Numbered from the stretch's first letter, positions 17,910 through 28,106 are shown. The stretch is 64,000 bases of DNA from Metapseudomonas otitidis (GCF_900111835.1 NZ_FOJP01000005.1:186001-250000); one strand, 5' to 3'. Translations and numbers: made by a program. The notes: generated by a model from the letters alone, not told the origin.

Positions 17910-19028
17910 ATGAACAAGGCTACCAAGCAGCTTTCCAAACTGTTCGCCGCCATGGCCCTCGCCGGTGCCGCCAGCTACTCCGTAGCGGCCGACACCATCA
18001 AGATCGCCCTGGCCGGCCCGGTGACCGGTGCGGTCGCCCAGTACGGTGAAATGCAGTTCATCGGCGCCAAGATGGCGATCGAGCAGATCAACAAGGCCGG
18101 CGGGGTGAACGGCGCTCAACTCGAAGGCGTGGTCTACGACGACGCGTGCGATCCGAAGCAAGCGGTCGCCGTAGCCAACAAGATCGTCAACGATGGCGTG
18201 AAGTACGTCGTTGGCCACCTGTGCTCCAGCTCCACCCAGCCTGCGTCCGATATCTACGAAGACGAAGGCATCCTGATGATCACTGCGGCCTCCACCAGCC
18301 CCGAGATCACCGCCCGTGGCTACCAGCTGGTGTTCCGCACCATCGGCCTGGACAGCCTGCAAGGCCCGACCGCCGGCAACTTCATCGCTGACCACATCAA
18401 GCCGAAAAACGTCGCCGTCATCCACGACAAGCAGCAGTACGGCGAAGGCATCGCCACGGCCGTGAAGCAGACCCTGGAAGCCAAGGGCGGCAAGGTGGCC
18501 CTGTTCGAAGGCATCAACGCCGGCGACAAGGACTTCTCCGCCCTGATCGCCAAGCTGAAGCAGGCCAATGTCGACTTCGTCTACTACGGCGGCTACCACC
18601 CCGAGCTGGGCCTGCTGCTGCGCCAGGCTTCCGAAAAAGGCCTGAGCGCTCGCTTCATGGGTCCGGAAGGTGTCGGCAACAAGGAAATCTCCGCCATCGC
18701 CGGCCCGGCTTCCGAAGGCCTGCTGGTGACCCTGCCGAAGTCCTTCGACCAGGATCCGAAGAACCAGGCCCTGGTAGAGGCCTTCAAGGCCAAGAACGAA
18801 GACCCCACCGGTCCGTTCGTGTTCCCGGCCTACGCCGCCGTGCAAGTCATTGCCGAAGGCATCAAGAAGGCTGGCGACGACACCGCCAAGGTGGCTGAAG
18901 CCCTGCGCTCCAACTCTTTCGAAACCCCGACCGGCACCCTCTCCTTCGACAAGAAGGGCGATCTGAAGGACTTCAGCTTCGTGGTGTACGAGTGGCACAA
19001 GGACGGCACCAAGACCGAAGCCAAATAA
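17910..19028 (+). CDS. braC: Branched-chain amino acid-binding protein BraC
   Basis: Periplasmic receptor of the high-affinity leucine/isoleucine/valine (and alanine/threonine) ABC importer. The 372-residue product starts with a Sec signal peptide (MNKATKQLSKLFAAMALAG, likely cut after SVAA), then a type I two-lobed binding fold: IKIALAGPVTGAVAQYG, GVVYDDACDPKQAVAVANK, a Cys pair (CDP..HLCSSS) that is disulfide-bonded in LivJ homologues, and FVFPAYAAVQVIAEGI. A ribosome site GGAG precedes ATG at 17910. It has its own terminator at 19049 before braD, so binding protein can be made in excess of the permease. Confidence 0.96.
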   Translation: MNKATKQLSKLFAAMALAGAASYSVAADTIKIALAGPVTGAVAQYGEMQFIGAKMAIEQINKAGGVNGAQLEGVVYDDACDPKQAVAVANKIVNDGVKYVVGHLCSSSTQPASDIYEDEGILMITAASTSPEITARGYQLVFRTIGLDSLQGPTAGNFIADHIKPKNVAVIHDKQQYGEGIATAVKQTLEAKGGKVALFEGINAGDKDFSALIAKLKQANVDFVYYGGYHPELGLLLRQASEKGLSARFMGPEGVGNKEISAIAGPASEGLLVTLPKSFDQDPKNQALVEAFKAKNEDPTGPFVFPAYAAVQVIAEGIKKAGDDTAKVAEALRSNSFETPTGTLSFDKKGDLKDFSFVVYEWHKDGTKTEAK

Positions 19029-19048
19029 GCTTCCCGCCTTAAGCCCAG

Positions 19049-19079
19049 AGCCCACTGCATCCGCAGTGGGCTTTGTTTA
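19049..19079 (+). terminator. Terminator/attenuator between braC and braD
   Basis: A 10-bp stem (19049-19058 with 19063-19072), 4-base loop and TTTGTTT. Partial read-through here would set a higher level of BraC than of BraDEFG, as is common in binding-protein operons. Confidence 0.85.
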
Positions 19080-19144
19080 TCCGAGTTTTACGGGCTCCGC
19101 TGCGCCACAAGCGCCGCTTTACGTGATGCCCGAGGAGTTGGGGA

Positions 19145-20064
<920 letters not shown>

Positions 20065-20068
<4 letters not shown>

Positions 20069-21327
20069 ACACCGCCAAGAACCTCAAGACCGCCCTCTTC
20101 AGCGCCCTGCTGGTCGTCGCGGTCGCCTACCCGGTGCTGGGCCTGAAGCTCACCACCGTGGGCATCAGCCTGCAGGTGCAGGGCGGCAGCCCCGCCGTGC
20201 TCTGGACCATCGCCGGCTGTGCCATCGCCATGTTCTTCTGGCAGCTGTTCCGCAACCAGCTGACCGAAGCCTGGAGCAAGGCCCCGAGTCGGCCGAAGCT
20301 GTCGGACAAGGCCACCAACTTCCTCACCCTGCCCTCCACCCAGCGCTGGATCATCCTCGGCCTGATCGTGGTCGCCCTCGCCTGGCCGTTCTTCGGCTCG
20401 CGCGGTGCGGTGGACATCGCCACGCTGATCCTGATCTACGTGATGCTCGGCCTCGGCCTGAACATCGTGGTCGGCCTCGCCGGCCTGCTGGACCTGGGCT
20501 ATGTCGGCTTTTACGCCGTGGGCGCCTACAGCTATGCGCTGCTGTCGCACTACTACGGCCTGGGCTTTTGGGTGTGCCTGCCGATCGCCGGCATGATGGC
20601 CGCGCTGTTCGGCTTCCTGCTGGGCTTCCCGGTGTTGCGCCTGCGCGGTGACTACCTGGCCATCGTGACCCTCGGCTTCGGCGAGATCATCCGCATCCTG
20701 CTGCGCAACCTCACAGAGATCACCGGCGGCCCCAACGGCATCAGCAACATCGAGAAGCCCAGCCTGTTCGGCCTCACCTTCGAGCGTCGCGCGGCCGAGG
20801 GCATGCAGACCTTCCACGAGTACTTCGGGATTGCCTACAACTCCCAGTACAAGGTGGTGTTCCTCTACCTGGTGGCGCTGCTGCTGGTGCTGCTGACCCT
20901 GTTCGTGATCAACCGCCTCCTGCGCATGCCCATCGGCCGTGCCTGGGAAGCGCTGCGCGAAGACGAGATCGCCTGCCGCGCGCTGGGGATGAACCCCACC
21001 GTGATCAAGCTCTCGGCCTTTACCCTGGGCGCCTGCTTCGCCGGTTTCGCCGGCAGCTTCTTCGCCGCGCGCCAGGGCCTGGTGACCCCTGAGTCCTTCA
21101 CCTTCATCGAGTCGGCGATCATCCTCGCCATCGTGGTGCTGGGCGGCATGGGCTCGCAGCTGGGGGTGATCCTCGCTGCGGTGGTGATGATCCTGCTGCC
21201 GGAACTCGCCCGTGAATTCAACGAGTACCGCATGCTGATGTTCGGCGCCCTGATGGTGCTGATGATGATCTGGCGTCCGCAGGGCCTCCTGCCCATGCAG
21301 CGTCCCCACCTGGAGCTGAAGCAATGA
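20065..21327 (+). CDS. braE: Branched-chain amino acid permease BraE (LivM)
   Basis: Second permease subunit, 420 residues. As in Pseudomonas BraE and E. coli LivM, there is an N-terminal extension with extra helices (about 1-125) before the conserved core, which contains [23 protein letters not shown], the [17 protein letters not shown] segment, the coupling loop [17 protein letters not shown], and [14 protein letters not shown]. Overlaps braD and braF by 4 bp each (ATGA), so the four genes are translationally coupled. Confidence 0.96.
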
Positions 21328-22091
21328 GCCGCACCATCCTCGAAGTAAGCGGCCTCTCCATGCGCTTCGGCGGCCTGCTGGCCGTCAATGGTGTGGCCCT
21401 GAACGTCAAAGAAAAGCAGGTGGTCTCGATGATCGGCCCCAACGGCGCCGGCAAGACCACCGTGTTCAACTGCCTCACCGGCTTCTACCAGCCGACCGGG
21501 GGCAGCATCCTGCTGGACGGCGAGCAGATCGCCGGCCTGCCGGGCCACAAGATCGCCCGCAAGGGCGTGGTCCGCACCTTCCAGAACGTCCGCCTGTTCA
21601 AGGAAATGACGGCGGTGGAGAACCTGCTGGTCGCCCAGCACCGCCACCTCAACACCAACTTCCTGGCCGGCCTGTTCAAGACCCCGGGCTTCCGCAAGAG
21701 CGAACGCGAGGCCATGGACCTGGCGGCGCACTGGCTGGAGCAGGTCAACCTCACCGACGTGGCCAACCGCCCCGCCGGCACCCTCGCCTACGGCCAGCAG
21801 CGCCGGCTGGAGATCGCCCGCTGCATGATGACGCGCCCGCGCATCCTCATGCTCGACGAGCCCGCCGCCGGCCTGAACCCGCGCGAGACCGAGGACCTGA
21901 AGGCGCTGATCGCCCTGCTGCGCAACGAGCACAACGTCACCGTGCTGCTGATCGAGCACGACATGCACCTGGTGATGAGCATTTCCGACCACATCTACGT
22001 GATCAACCAGGGCACGCCCCTGGCCGACGGTACGCCGGAGCAGATCCGCAGCAACCCGGATGTGATCAAAGCCTATCTGGGGGAGGCCTGA
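21324..22091 (+). CDS. braF: Branched-chain amino acid ABC ATPase BraF (LivG)
   Basis: First ATPase of the importer, 255 residues. Walker [10 protein letters not shown] with Lys44, the LivG-type signature [13 protein letters not shown] in place of LSGGQ, Walker [12 protein letters not shown] and the switch His in LIEHDMHLV. Located at the cytoplasmic face with BraG. Start overlaps the braE stop. Confidence 0.96.
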   Translation: MSRTILEVSGLSMRFGGLLAVNGVALNVKEKQVVSMIGPNGAGKTTVFNCLTGFYQPTGGSILLDGEQIAGLPGHKIARKGVVRTFQNVRLFKEMTAVENLLVAQHRHLNTNFLAGLFKTPGFRKSEREAMDLAAHWLEQVNLTDVANRPAGTLAYGQQRRLEIARCMMTRPRILMLDEPAAGLNPRETEDLKALIALLRNEHNVTVLLIEHDMHLVMSISDHIYVINQGTPLADGTPEQIRSNPDVIKAYLGEA

Positions 22092-22094
22092 GTC

Positions 22095-22796
22095 ATGCTG
22101 AGTTTCGACAAGGTTTCCACCTTCTACGGCAAGGTCCAGGCGCTGCACGACGTCAGCATGGAAGTCAGCCGTGGCGAGATCGTCACCCTGATCGGTGCCA
22201 ACGGTGCCGGCAAGTCCACCCTGCTGATGACCCTCTGCGGCTCGCCGCGTGCGGCCAGCGGCAGCATCCGCTACCTCGGCGAGGAGCTGGTGGGCCAGGA
22301 GTCCAGCGACATCATGCGCAAGAGCATCGCGGTGGTGCCGGAAGGCCGCCGTGTGTTCGCCCGCCTGACCGTCGAGGAGAACCTGGCCATGGGCGGTTTC
22401 TTCACGCCCAAGGGTGACTACCAGGAGCAGCTGGACAAGATCCTGCACCTGTTCCCGCGCCTCAAGGAACGCTATGCCCAGCGCGCCGGCACCATGTCCG
22501 GCGGCGAACAGCAGATGCTCGCCATCGGCCGCGCTCTGATGAGCAAGCCCCAGCTGCTGCTGCTGGACGAGCCGTCCCTGGGCCTGGCGCCGATCATCAT
22601 CCAGCAGATCTTCGACATCATCGAACAGCTGCGCCGTGATGGCGTGACCGTGTTCCTTGTCGAGCAGAACGCCAACCAGGCGCTCAAGCTGGCGGATCGC
22701 GGCTACGTGCTGGAGAACGGACGGATCGTCATGCAGGGCACCGGTGAAGCCCTGCTGACCGACCCCAAGGTGCGCGACGCGTACCTGGGCGGCTGA
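22095..22796 (+). CDS. braG: Branched-chain amino acid ABC ATPase BraG (LivF)
   Basis: Second ATPase, 233 residues. Walker A GANGAGKST, signature MSGGEQQMLAIGRAL, Walker B LLLLDEPSLGL and His switch replaced by the LivF-typical VEQN (FLVEQNANQAL). Starts 3 bp after the braF stop and is followed by a strong terminator, closing the operon. Confidence 0.96.
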   Translation: MLSFDKVSTFYGKVQALHDVSMEVSRGEIVTLIGANGAGKSTLLMTLCGSPRAASGSIRYLGEELVGQESSDIMRKSIAVVPEGRRVFARLTVEENLAMGGFFTPKGDYQEQLDKILHLFPRLKERYAQRAGTMSGGEQQMLAIGRALMSKPQLLLLDEPSLGLAPIIIQQIFDIIEQLRRDGVTVFLVEQNANQALKLADRGYVLENGRIVMQGTGEALLTDPKVRDAYLGG

Positions 22797-22813
22797 TCCC
22801 ACAGCGACACGAC

Positions 22814-22840
22814 AACGGCCCCGAAAGGGGCCGTTTTCGT
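22814..22840 (+). terminator. Terminator of the bra operon
   Basis: A perfect 9-bp stem (22814-22822 with 22827-22835), GAAA tetraloop and TTTTCGTTT. Confidence 0.93.
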
Positions 22841-22938
22841 TTGTGTCGCCAGAGCCCCGGAGCCTGGCTGGACGCACGACGATGGACCGATGACGCGCGA
22901 TCCACCCTGCGGCATTTAGCCGGTAATCGCCTGGACAC

Positions 22939-23003
22939 GATGGGCTTCGCCCATCCCACGGGCGACATCGGCTCGTAGGATGCGCTGAGGCACGAAGCGC
23001 ATC
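22939..23003. repeat. REP-like pair of palindromes
   Basis: Two short inverted repeats: GATGGGC-TTC-GCCCATC (22939-22955), and GATGCGCT/AGCGCATC arms at 22979-22986 and 22996-23003. Such units preceded by CGTAGGATG are common between genes in several Pseudomonas. The rest of the gap from 22841 to 23058 shows nothing coding. Confidence 0.6.
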
Positions 23004-23058
23004 ACACCGGGGCAGCTCCCACCGAGCCTGCGCCCATGGCATTGCAGATGACTCCGCC

Positions 23059-23979
23059 CTATGCCCCGAGCTCCAGCCGGTCGAGGGCCTGGCGGCTGCG
23101 CTCGAACCAGTCCAGCAGGTAGTCCACCAGCACCTGGGTACGGCGGGGCAGGCCGCTCTGGTAGGGATGCACGAGGAACACCGGCGACTGCCGGGTACGG
23201 TACCCACGCAGCAGCCACACCAGGCGGCCATCCGCCAGTTCGTCGTGCAGCATGTAGGACGGCAGCCGGGCGATGCCGGCGCCGGCCAGGGCGGCCTTCT
23301 TCAGCAGGCTGTAGTGGTTGCTGGCGAGGTTGCCCGCCACCTGCACCCGCTCCAGCTGGTGCTGGCGGTGGTAGAGCCACTCCTCGTAGCCGGCGTAGTG
23401 GGTGTTGAGCAGGCACTGGTGGCCGGCCAACTCCGCCGGGGCGTGGGGCTCTCCGTGGCGAGCCAGGTAGTCCGGGGCGGCGCAGGTGATCTCCTCCAGG
23501 GAGAACAGCGGCCGGGCCACCAGCCGCTCGTCCTGGTGCGGGCCGCTGCGCACGCCCAGGTCGAAGCCCTCGGCAATCAGGTCGCGGTAGGCATTGCTCA
23601 GATCCAGCTCCACCCGCACCGCCGGGTACTGGCGGGTGAAGTCCAGCAGTAGCGCATCGAAGAAGGTCTCCCCCAGGGACACCGGCACGCTGATCCGCAC
23701 CCGTCCGGCCACCTCCTCCTGCAGGCGCTTCACCGCCTGCCGTGCCACCTCCGCCTGGGCCACCAGGGCGCGGGCCTGGGGCAACAGCGCGGCGCCGGCC
23801 GCCGTGAGGTCCAGGCGCCGGGTGGTGCGGTGCAACAGCGTCGTGCCCAGCCCCTCCTCCAGATGACGGATGCGCTTGGACAACTGCCCCTTGCTGCACC
23901 CCAGCCGTTCGGCCGCGCGGGTAAAGCTGCCCGCTTCCAGCAAGACGGCGAACGCCGCCAGGTCGTCGAGTTCGCTCAC
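23059..23979 (-). CDS. LysR-family transcriptional regulator
   Basis: A 306-residue regulator. N-terminal winged helix-turn-helix (about 1-65): FAVLLEAGSFTRAAERLGCSKGQLSKRIRHLEEGLG is the typical HTH and wing entry, followed by the linker helix and a periplasmic-binding-like effector domain (about 90-300). GTG at 23979 gives VSELDDLAAF and the normal family length; the frame is open further up but would include the operator region. It is divergent from an SDR-family gene and shares with it a 113-bp control region with clear inverted repeats, so it most likely controls that gene and itself. Effector unknown. Confidence 0.88.
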   Translation of the reverse strand: MSELDDLAAFAVLLEAGSFTRAAERLGCSKGQLSKRIRHLEEGLGTTLLHRTTRRLDLTAAGAALLPQARALVAQAEVARQAVKRLQEEVAGRVRISVPVSLGETFFDALLLDFTRQYPAVRVELDLSNAYRDLIAEGFDLGVRSGPHQDERLVARPLFSLEEITCAAPDYLARHGEPHAPAELAGHQCLLNTHYAGYEEWLYHRQHQLERVQVAGNLASNHYSLLKKAALAGAGIARLPSYMLHDELADGRLVWLLRGYRTRQSPVFLVHPYQSGLPRRTQVLVDYLLDWFERSRQALDRLELGA

Positions 23980-23991
23980 GCGCCCCTCACT

Positions 23992-24057
23992 GTTTCCAAA
24001 TGAAAACCCAAGGTTTCCGATTACCCTGCTTATCGGAAACAAAAGCGACTCTACACT
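23992..24057 (+). promoter_or_regulatory. LysR operator half sites and SDR promoter
   Basis: GTTTCC occurs at 23992 and 24013, and its complement GGAAAC at 24035, at spacings of about 21-22 bp (two helical turns). The last two are part of a perfect inverted repeat GTTTCCGAT-N10-ATCGGAAAC (24013-24040). A -10-like TACACT lies at 24052-24057 with no good -35, so the promoter probably needs the activator bound at about -50. Layout fits a LysR recognition site plus activation site. Confidence 0.6.
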
Positions 24058-24092
24058 GGATTCCGTCATCCCTCAGCCACAGGAATCCCTTC

Positions 24093-24692
24093 ATGAAGAT
24101 CCTTCTCATCGGCGCCAGCGGCACCATCGGCCAAGCCATCGACAACGAGCTCAAGGAGCGCCACGAGATCGTCCGCGTCGGCCACAGCAGCGGCGACTTC
24201 CAGGTGGACATCCGCGATGCCGCCTCGATCCGCCGCCTGTTCGAACAGACCGGGCGCTTCGACGCGCTGATCAGCGCCACCGGCAAGGTGCACTTCGGCG
24301 CCCTGGCGGAAATGGGCGAAGCGGAATTCGCCAAGGGCCTGGCGGACAAGCTGATGGGCCAGGTGAACCTGGTGCTGATCGGCCGCGAGTTCATCAACGA
24401 CGGCGGCTCCTTCACCCTCACCTCCGGGGTGCTGAGCGACGACCCGATCCGCGCCGGCGCCTCGGCCAGCATGGTCAACGGCGCCATCGACAGCTTCGTG
24501 AAAAGCGCCGCCATCGAACTGCCCCGCGGCCTGCGCATCAACAGCGTCAGCCCCACGGTGATCGAAGAAGCCCTGCCGTCCTACGGCCCGTTCTTCCGCG
24601 GCTTCAAGGCCGTGCCGGCAGCCGTCGCAGCCCTGGCCTATGCCAAGAGCGCCGAAGGCGGCCAGACCGGCCAGGTGTACCGCGTCTGGTAA
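24093..24692 (+). CDS. Atypical short-chain dehydrogenase (SDR) family protein
   Basis: A 199-residue Rossmann-fold protein. The dinucleotide-binding glycine motif is GASGTIG (about residues 7-13), followed by DIRD and SATG (the NNAG equivalent). At the usual YxxxK position the sequence reads SMVNGAIDSF, so the catalytic Tyr and Lys are missing. The C-terminus GQTGQVYRVW is normal for the family. It may be a divergent oxidoreductase or bind NAD(P)H as a sensor. ATG at 24093 follows AGGA. Controlled, by inference, by the divergent LysR gene. Confidence 0.8.
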   Translation: MKILLIGASGTIGQAIDNELKERHEIVRVGHSSGDFQVDIRDAASIRRLFEQTGRFDALISATGKVHFGALAEMGEAEFAKGLADKLMGQVNLVLIGREFINDGGSFTLTSGVLSDDPIRAGASASMVNGAIDSFVKSAAIELPRGLRINSVSPTVIEEALPSYGPFFRGFKAVPAAVAALAYAKSAEGGQTGQVYRVW

Positions 24693-24696
24693 GCCG

Positions 24697-25092
24697 CTAC
24701 ACCTCGCCGGCGTAGCACACCGGGGAGCTGGACGGCCCTTCGCGGTCCAGCTCCTCCTCGAGGAACTCGGCCAGCACCCGGGCGTTGTTGGCCTGCTCGT
24801 CGCGGGCTGCGTAGAGCAGGGTCAGCGTCCCTTCCCGCGCCATCTGCAGCAGCCCCTGCCAGTGCTCCGGGTGCGCCGCCAGCTCGCCCCGGTAGCGCAG
24901 GCGGAATTCATCGAAGCGCTCGGGGTCGTGGCAGAAGTCGCGGCGCAGCGCATCCGAAGGCGCCACCGCCTTCTGCCAGAGCGCCAGCCCCAGCGCCTCC
25001 TTGCGGCAACCGCGCGGCCACAGCCGGTCCACCAGCACCCGCTGGCCATCGCGTTCATCCCAGGGTTCATAAACCCGTTTGCACTGGATCAT
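24697..25092 (-). CDS. DUF488 family protein (YeaO-like)
   Basis: A 131-residue soluble protein with the DUF488 hallmarks RVYEPWDERDGQRVLVDRLWPRG near the start, LRRDFCHDPERFDEFRLRYRGEL in the middle and LTLLYAARDEQANNARVLAEFL near the end. Function unknown. ATG at 25092 follows GAGGAGGA. Its stop is 2 bp from the end of the convergent SDR gene, with no terminator between. Confidence 0.85.
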   Translation of the reverse strand: MIQCKRVYEPWDERDGQRVLVDRLWPRGCRKEALGLALWQKAVAPSDALRRDFCHDPERFDEFRLRYRGELAAHPEHWQGLLQMAREGTLTLLYAARDEQANNARVLAEFLEEELDREGPSSSPVCYAGEV

Positions 25093-25159
25093 CCGTCCTC
25101 CTCGCCCTTGAGCTAGCCGAGGCGCCCCGGTAACGTGGCCGCTTCCCAAGGAGGCCCCC

Positions 25160-25828
25160 ATGCGCATCGTTCGTCCCCTGCTGTTCAGTCTGATCCCCCT
25201 GTTCGCCGGCTGCCAGGTGTTCACCGGCCCGGAGAAGGCGCCGCAACTCCCGCAGCAGCGGATGCAGGGCGAACTGGAGGCCAGCGAAGGACGCCTGGTG
25301 TTCCGCCCCTGCCAGGAGCAGCGCCGCTTCGTGATTACCGACGTGGGCGCCACCGGCATCCTGCAGGAAGCCGCCACCCTCCTGGACGACGGGCCGGGCC
25401 CGCTGTTCGCCGACCTCGGCGGCCAGCTGGGTGCGAGCAAGGCCGGTGCCGATGGCCAGCTGGACGTGCGCCGCCTGTACCGCTTGCAGCGCGAGGGCCA
25501 TGGCTGCGACGACCCGAACTTCCGCCGCCTGCTGCTGCGTGCCAGCGGCAACGAGCCGTCCTGGAACGTCAACGTCAGCAACGCCGGCCTGGTGCTGGAA
25601 CAGCCGGAGCAGCCGCCGCTGGCCATCCCCTACATGGAAGAACAACTGCCCGACGGCCGCTTCAACCTCACCAGCGAAGCCAACGGCCGCCGGGTGGAGC
25701 TGTGGATCGCCCCGAAACGCTGCGTCGACAGCATGAGCGGCGCCGTCGAACACCTCTCCGCCGAACTGCGCCTGGACGGCAAGACCCTGCGCGGCTGTGC
25801 GGCCTTCGGCGGCGCCCGCAACGACTGA
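25160..25828 (+). CDS. Exported lipoprotein (COG3650-like)
   Basis: A 222-residue predicted lipoprotein: signal MRIVRPLLFSLIPLFAGC with lipobox FAGC, Cys18 lipidated. The mature part has a short domain with GRLVFRPCQEQRRFVITD (about 44-62) and a C-terminal beta-rich domain including ASGNEPSWNVNVSNAGLVL, typical of COG3650 proteins, and two late Cys (CVDSMSG and LRGCAAFG) that could form a disulfide. Function unknown. Confidence 0.75.
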   Translation: MRIVRPLLFSLIPLFAGCQVFTGPEKAPQLPQQRMQGELEASEGRLVFRPCQEQRRFVITDVGATGILQEAATLLDDGPGPLFADLGGQLGASKAGADGQLDVRRLYRLQREGHGCDDPNFRRLLLRASGNEPSWNVNVSNAGLVLEQPEQPPLAIPYMEEQLPDGRFNLTSEANGRRVELWIAPKRCVDSMSGAVEHLSAELRLDGKTLRGCAAFGGARND

Positions 25829-25935
25829 ACCGTTGTTTCCCTCCCCCGCCTCGGCCCGTTCCCCGGGCCGGAGCGGCCCCCGTTCGCCGATGACCTCCTA
25901 AGCTTGCAGGCAGGACACGCAAGAAGGAGAACGTC

Positions 25936-26955
25936 ATGCTGCGCATCGCATTGAACGGGTATGGACGCATCGGCCGGGCCATTGTCCGCGCCGTGTTCGA
26001 ACGGGGCCTCGACCAGCAGGTGCGGATCGAAGCCATCAACGACCTCGGCGATTTCGCCACCCTCGCCCACCTCACCCGCTTCGACTCCACCTTCGGCCGC
26101 TTCGCCGGCCCCCTCGAACTGCGCCAGGACCACCTGCACGTCGGCACCCAGGCGATCCGCCTGCTGGCCGAGCCGGAACCCGGCAACCTGCCCTGGGCGG
26201 ACCTGGGGGTGGACCTGGTGCTGGAATGCTCCGGGCGGATGAAGAAGCGCGAACAGGTGGAACGGCACCTGGCCGCCGGGGCCTCCCACGTGCTGCTGTC
26301 CCACCCGCTGGACAGCGCCGACCTGACGGTGGTGTACGGGGTCAACCACGACCAGCTGGGCGACCAGCGCATCGTCTCCAACGCCTCCTGCACCACCAAC
26401 TGCCTGGCGCCCCTGGCCAAGGTGCTGCATGCCGCCGTGGGCATCCGCAGCGGCCTGGTGACCACAGTGCACGCCTACACCAACGACCAGAACCTGCTGG
26501 ACAAGACCCACGACGACCTCTACCGCGCGCGGGCCGCCGCCCTCTCGATGATTCCCACCAGCACCGGCGCGGCACGGGCCATCGGCCTGGTGCTGCCGGA
26601 GCTGGCCGGGCGCCTCGACGGCCTGGCGGTCAGGGTGCCGACCCCCAACGTCTCGCTGGTGGACCTGAGCTTCATCGCCGAGCGCCCCACCACCCGCGAG
26701 GCGGTCAACGCCGCGCTGCGCGAAGGCGCCTTCCGCCTGCCGGAGGGAGTGATGAGCTGCAACGAGCTGCCGCTGGTATCGGTGGACTTCAACGGCTACC
26801 CGGTGTCCTGCGTCGCCGACCTGACCCAGACGCGGGTGCAGGACGAGCTGGTGAAGGTGCTCGCTTGGTACGACAACGAATGGGCCTTCGCCCACCGCAT
26901 GCTGGATGTGGCCCTCGCCTGGCGAGGGGGCGAGGCCCGGCACGCCGTTGAATGA
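25936..26955 (+). CDS. GAPDH / erythrose-4-phosphate dehydrogenase-like enzyme
   Basis: A 339-residue phosphorylating aldehyde dehydrogenase of the GAPDH family. NAD-binding motif NGYGRIGR at 7-14, an Asp at the end of strand 2 (INDLGD) indicating NAD, catalytic Cys152 in SNASCTTNC and catalytic His in TTVHAYTNDQ. The core (HAYTNDQNLLD, RARAAALSMIPTSTGAA) reads as GAPDH, but flanks such as LPWADLGVDLVLECSG, VVYGVNHDQL, ELPLVSVDFN and TQTRV resemble Epd, which makes 4-phosphoerythronate for vitamin B6. pdxH lies 9 kb away but not in the same unit. ATG at 25936 follows AAGGAG. Substrate not settled. Confidence 0.85.
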   Translation: MLRIALNGYGRIGRAIVRAVFERGLDQQVRIEAINDLGDFATLAHLTRFDSTFGRFAGPLELRQDHLHVGTQAIRLLAEPEPGNLPWADLGVDLVLECSGRMKKREQVERHLAAGASHVLLSHPLDSADLTVVYGVNHDQLGDQRIVSNASCTTNCLAPLAKVLHAAVGIRSGLVTTVHAYTNDQNLLDKTHDDLYRARAAALSMIPTSTGAARAIGLVLPELAGRLDGLAVRVPTPNVSLVDLSFIAERPTTREAVNAALREGAFRLPEGVMSCNELPLVSVDFNGYPVSCVADLTQTRVQDELVKVLAWYDNEWAFAHRMLDVALAWRGGEARHAVE

Positions 26956-26999
26956 CGCACACGGCGCCGCGGCAGCGCTGTGAGCGTTTCAACAGCCTG

Positions 27000-28097
27000 T
27001 CAGAGCCCGGCCACCGCCAGCGAATCCGGCAGGGGTGCGCCCTGCTCGGCGCAGGCGGCGATCTGCGCGACCAGGGGTTCGAGGTCGAACCCCTGGCTCG
27101 CCAGCCAGGCCGGATCGTAGTAGGTGGTCGCGTAGCGCTCGCCGCCATCGCAGAGGATCGCCACCACCGAGCCCTGTTCCCCCTTGGCCGCCATGTCTGC
27201 GGCCACCCGCAAGGCCCCCACCAGGTTGGTCCCGCTGGAGCCACCGACCCGCCGCCCCAGGCGCTGCGCCAGGTAGTGCATGGCCGCCAGGGACAGCGCA
27301 TCCGGCACCTTGGCCATCGCATCGATCACCTGGGGCAGGAAGGACGCCTCGACCCGAGGCCGGCCAATGCCCTCGATGCGTGACCCGCAGCCCAGGGTCA
27401 GGTTGCGGTCGCCACTCACGTAGGCATCGAAGAACACCGAACGCTCGGCGTCGGCACACAGCACCCGGGTCGGGTGCTGGCGGTAGCGCACGTAGCGCCC
27501 GAGGGTGGCCAGGGTGCCGCCCGTGCCGGGGCTGGACACCAGCCAGCTCGGTTCCGGGTGCGGCTCGTGGCGCATCTGCTGGAAGATCGACTCGGCGATG
27601 TTGTTGTTCGCCCGCCAGTCGGTGGCGCGCTCGGCGTAGGTGAACTGGTCCATGAAGTGGCCGCCGCTCTCCCGCGCCAGTCGTTCGGACTCGGCATAGA
27701 TCTGCGTCGGGTCGCTCACTAGGTGGCTGCGGCCGCCATAGAAGGCGATCTGGGCGATCTTCTCCGGGGAGGTGCTGGCCGGCATCACGGCGATGAACGG
27801 CAGCCCCAGCAGGCGCGCGAAGTAGGCCTCGGACACCGCCGTGGAGCCGCTGGAGGCCTCGATCACCGGCGCCCCCGGCCCCAGCCAGCCGTTGCACAGG
27901 GCATAGAGGAACAGCGAACGGGCCAGGCGGTGCTTGAGGCTGCCGGTGGGGTGGCTGGACTCGTCCTTGAAATACAGGTCGACACCCGGGAAACCCGGCA
28001 GCGCGAGGGGGATCAGGTGGGTATCGGCGCTGCGCTGGAAGTCGGCCTCGATGAGGCGGATGGCGTCGCGGGTCCAACGGCGGAAATCAGCGGGCAT
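27000..28097 (-). CDS. PLP-dependent L-cysteine desulfhydrase (Cds1-like)
   Basis: A 365-residue fold-type II PLP enzyme of the cysteine synthase superfamily. The PLP lysine is Lys55 in [12 protein letters not shown], the substrate loop is [15 protein letters not shown], and the phosphate-binding glycine motif is [15 protein letters not shown]. The long shared segment [18 protein letters not shown] matches, as I recall, the actinobacterial Cds1 enzymes that split cysteine into H2S, pyruvate and ammonia. Longer than O-acetylserine sulfhydrylase (about 310-320). It starts 9 bp after an EamA exporter gene, which supports a role in cysteine removal. Confidence 0.8.
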   Translation of the reverse strand: MPADFRRWTRDAIRLIEADFQRSADTHLIPLALPGFPGVDLYFKDESSHPTGSLKHRLARSLFLYALCNGWLGPGAPVIEASSGSTAVSEAYFARLLGLPFIAVMPASTSPEKIAQIAFYGGRSHLVSDPTQIYAESERLARESGGHFMDQFTYAERATDWRANNNIAESIFQQMRHEPHPEPSWLVSSPGTGGTLATLGRYVRYRQHPTRVLCADAERSVFFDAYVSGDRNLTLGCGSRIEGIGRPRVEASFLPQVIDAMAKVPDALSLAAMHYLAQRLGRRVGGSSGTNLVGALRVAADMAAKGEQGSVVAILCDGGERYATTYYDPAWLASQGFDLEPLVAQIAACAEQGAPLPDSLAVAGL

Positions 28098-28106
28098 GGT
28101 GTGTAC

